From Mesorhizobium sp. AR07 (GTDB lineage Bacteria > Pseudomonadota > Alphaproteobacteria > Rhizobiales > Rhizobiaceae), in assembly GCF_024746815.1 (NCBI RefSeq), contig NZ_CP080525.1, positions 2,294,001-2,358,000 on the forward strand: 64,000 nt of DNA, read 5' to 3'. Under the pieces are notes generated by a model, which saw only the letters and a list, made by a program, of their open reading frames with translations, was not told the DNA's origin and ran no database searches. Positions 63,381 to 64,000 of the stretch are shown here, piece after piece. Each line of letters starts with the position of its first letter. The first letter of the stretch is position 1. The position numbers and the translations under genes were made by a program.

Positions 63381-64000
63381 ATGTACGTTGCAGATGCCAA
63401 GAGATACGACGCGATTGCCTACCGCCGCTGTGGTCGGTCCGGGCTGAGGCTCCCGCCGATTTCGTTGGGGCTGTGGCAGAACTTCGGTGGTCAAGATGTC
63501 TTCGAGACCGGCCGGTCGGTGATCCGGCGTGCCTTCGACAAGGGCGTCACTCATTTCGACCTGGCCAACAATTATGGCCCGCCCTACGGGTCGGCGGAAG
63601 AGAATTTCGGACTGGTCCTCAAAAAGGACTTTTCGAGCCACCGCGACGAGATGATCATCTCCTCGAAAGCCGGTTGGGATATGTGGCCGGGTCCTTATGG
63701 CGCGGGTGGATCCCGCAAGCACCTGCTTGTTTCGCTCGAACAGAGCCTGAAGCGAATGGGTGTCGAATATGTCGATATCTTCTATTCCCACCGCCCGACA
63801 CTGGATGTTCCGCTCGAAGAAACCATCGCCGCGCTCGTGCAGATGGTGCGGCAAGGCAAGGCGCTCTACGTCGGAATTTCATCGTATGGGCCAGAGCGGA
63901 CGCGGGAGGCAGAGCGCATCCTGCGCGCTGAAGGCATTCCCCTGCTTATCCACCAACCCTCCTACTCGATGCTGAACCGCTGGATCGAGGACGGGTTGCT
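63381..64000 (+). CDS. Aldo/keto reductase (YghZ/glyceraldehyde 3-phosphate reductase-like), partial
   Basis: The first 206 residues of an aldo/keto reductase: YRRCGRSGLRLPPISLGLWQ, then HFDLANNYGPPYGSAEENFG (catalytic Asp and Tyr), SSKAGWDMWPGPYGAGGSRK with the catalytic Lys, and VEYVDIFYSHRPT. The GPPYGSAE and MWPGPYG motifs fit the YghZ / L-glyceraldehyde 3-phosphate reductase subgroup. The C-terminal third lies beyond the window edge. GAGG precedes the ATG at 63381. Confidence 0.9.
   Translation, partial: MYVADAKRYDAIAYRRCGRSGLRLPPISLGLWQNFGGQDVFETGRSVIRRAFDKGVTHFDLANNYGPPYGSAEENFGLVLKKDFSSHRDEMIISSKAGWDMWPGPYGAGGSRKHLLVSLEQSLKRMGVEYVDIFYSHRPTLDVPLEETIAALVQMVRQGKALYVGISSYGPERTREAERILRAEGIPLLIHQPSYSMLNRWIEDGL

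Noticed and set aside
1..64000. CRISPR arrays, rRNA and intact tRNA genes, riboswitches
   Set aside because: No spaced direct repeats, no rRNA-like stretches and no complete tRNA cloverleaf seen; the only tRNA-like sequence is a degenerate fragment near 4560.

Overview
The window looks like part of an alphaproteobacterial genome of the order Rhizobiales, most likely Mesorhizobium or a close relative. Evidence: a DUF768 protein (a family I know mainly from Mesorhizobium), several DUF982, DUF6894, DUF3606 and DUF1236 proteins, an ExoX-type exopolysaccharide repressor, CsgH-type curli genes, a HisKA_2/HWE-type kinase and several promoters of the rhizobial EcfG general-stress class. It reads as accessory chromosome: few housekeeping genes, many small lineage-specific proteins, many broken genes and several insertion sequences. 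I see no rRNA, intact tRNA or CRISPR array.

Layout. 1-4.1 kb: a sugar ABC importer (permease, Tat-exported binding protein), a GlxA-type AraC regulator and an SDR dehydrogenase; part of the SDR gene and its upstream region recurs at 61.1-61.8 kb. 4.8-7.0 kb: a small secreted cysteine protein and a curli cluster (two curlins and CsgH). 7.2-19.2 kb: a lipid kinase and a general-stress island in which seven GGAAC-N17/18-GTT promoters each point at a small membrane, secreted or unknown gene (including DUF6894, DUF1236, DoxX and a COG4315 protein), next to a frameshifted PAS-PAS histidine kinase. 19.4-22.4 kb: a translationally coupled type III polyketide synthase, methyltransferase and FAD oxidoreductase operon. 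23-28 kb: an alpha/beta hydrolase, small conserved proteins and an ECF41 sigma factor with a flavodoxin-like partner and its own ECF41-type promoter. 28.5-34.3 kb: a GMC dehydrogenase and APC permease divergent from a DeoR regulator, SIS-domain protein and broken sugar kinase, with TGCACGA/TCGTGCA operators in both control regions. 34.9-37.2 kb: an NmrA-like protein divergent from a LysR regulator. 37.6-42.1 kb and 49.2-52.5 kb: remains of surface polysaccharide loci (acyltransferases, a Wzc-like co-polymerase, a ligase/polymerase and truncated flippase, glycosyltransferase and asparagine synthetase genes). 43-49 kb: a PAP2 phosphatase fused in frame to a decaying RTX-type protein, CDP-diacylglycerol pyrophosphatase, and IS3 and IS5 debris. 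52.6-57.2 kb: a complete IS630 element, a solo IS21-like end, ExoX and an ISAs1 element. 57.5-64 kb: small Mesorhizobium-type genes, an XRE regulator, a transglutaminase-like protease, the second SDR copy, a LysR regulator and the start of an aldo/keto reductase.

How it fits together. The coherent units are the sugar-uptake locus, the EcfG stress island, the polyketide operon, the DeoR-controlled catabolic locus and the ECF41 module. The rest shows repeated insertion, deletion and decay: truncated gene pairs joined at scars, at least six families with one intact and one broken copy, and small-gene families scattered over the window.
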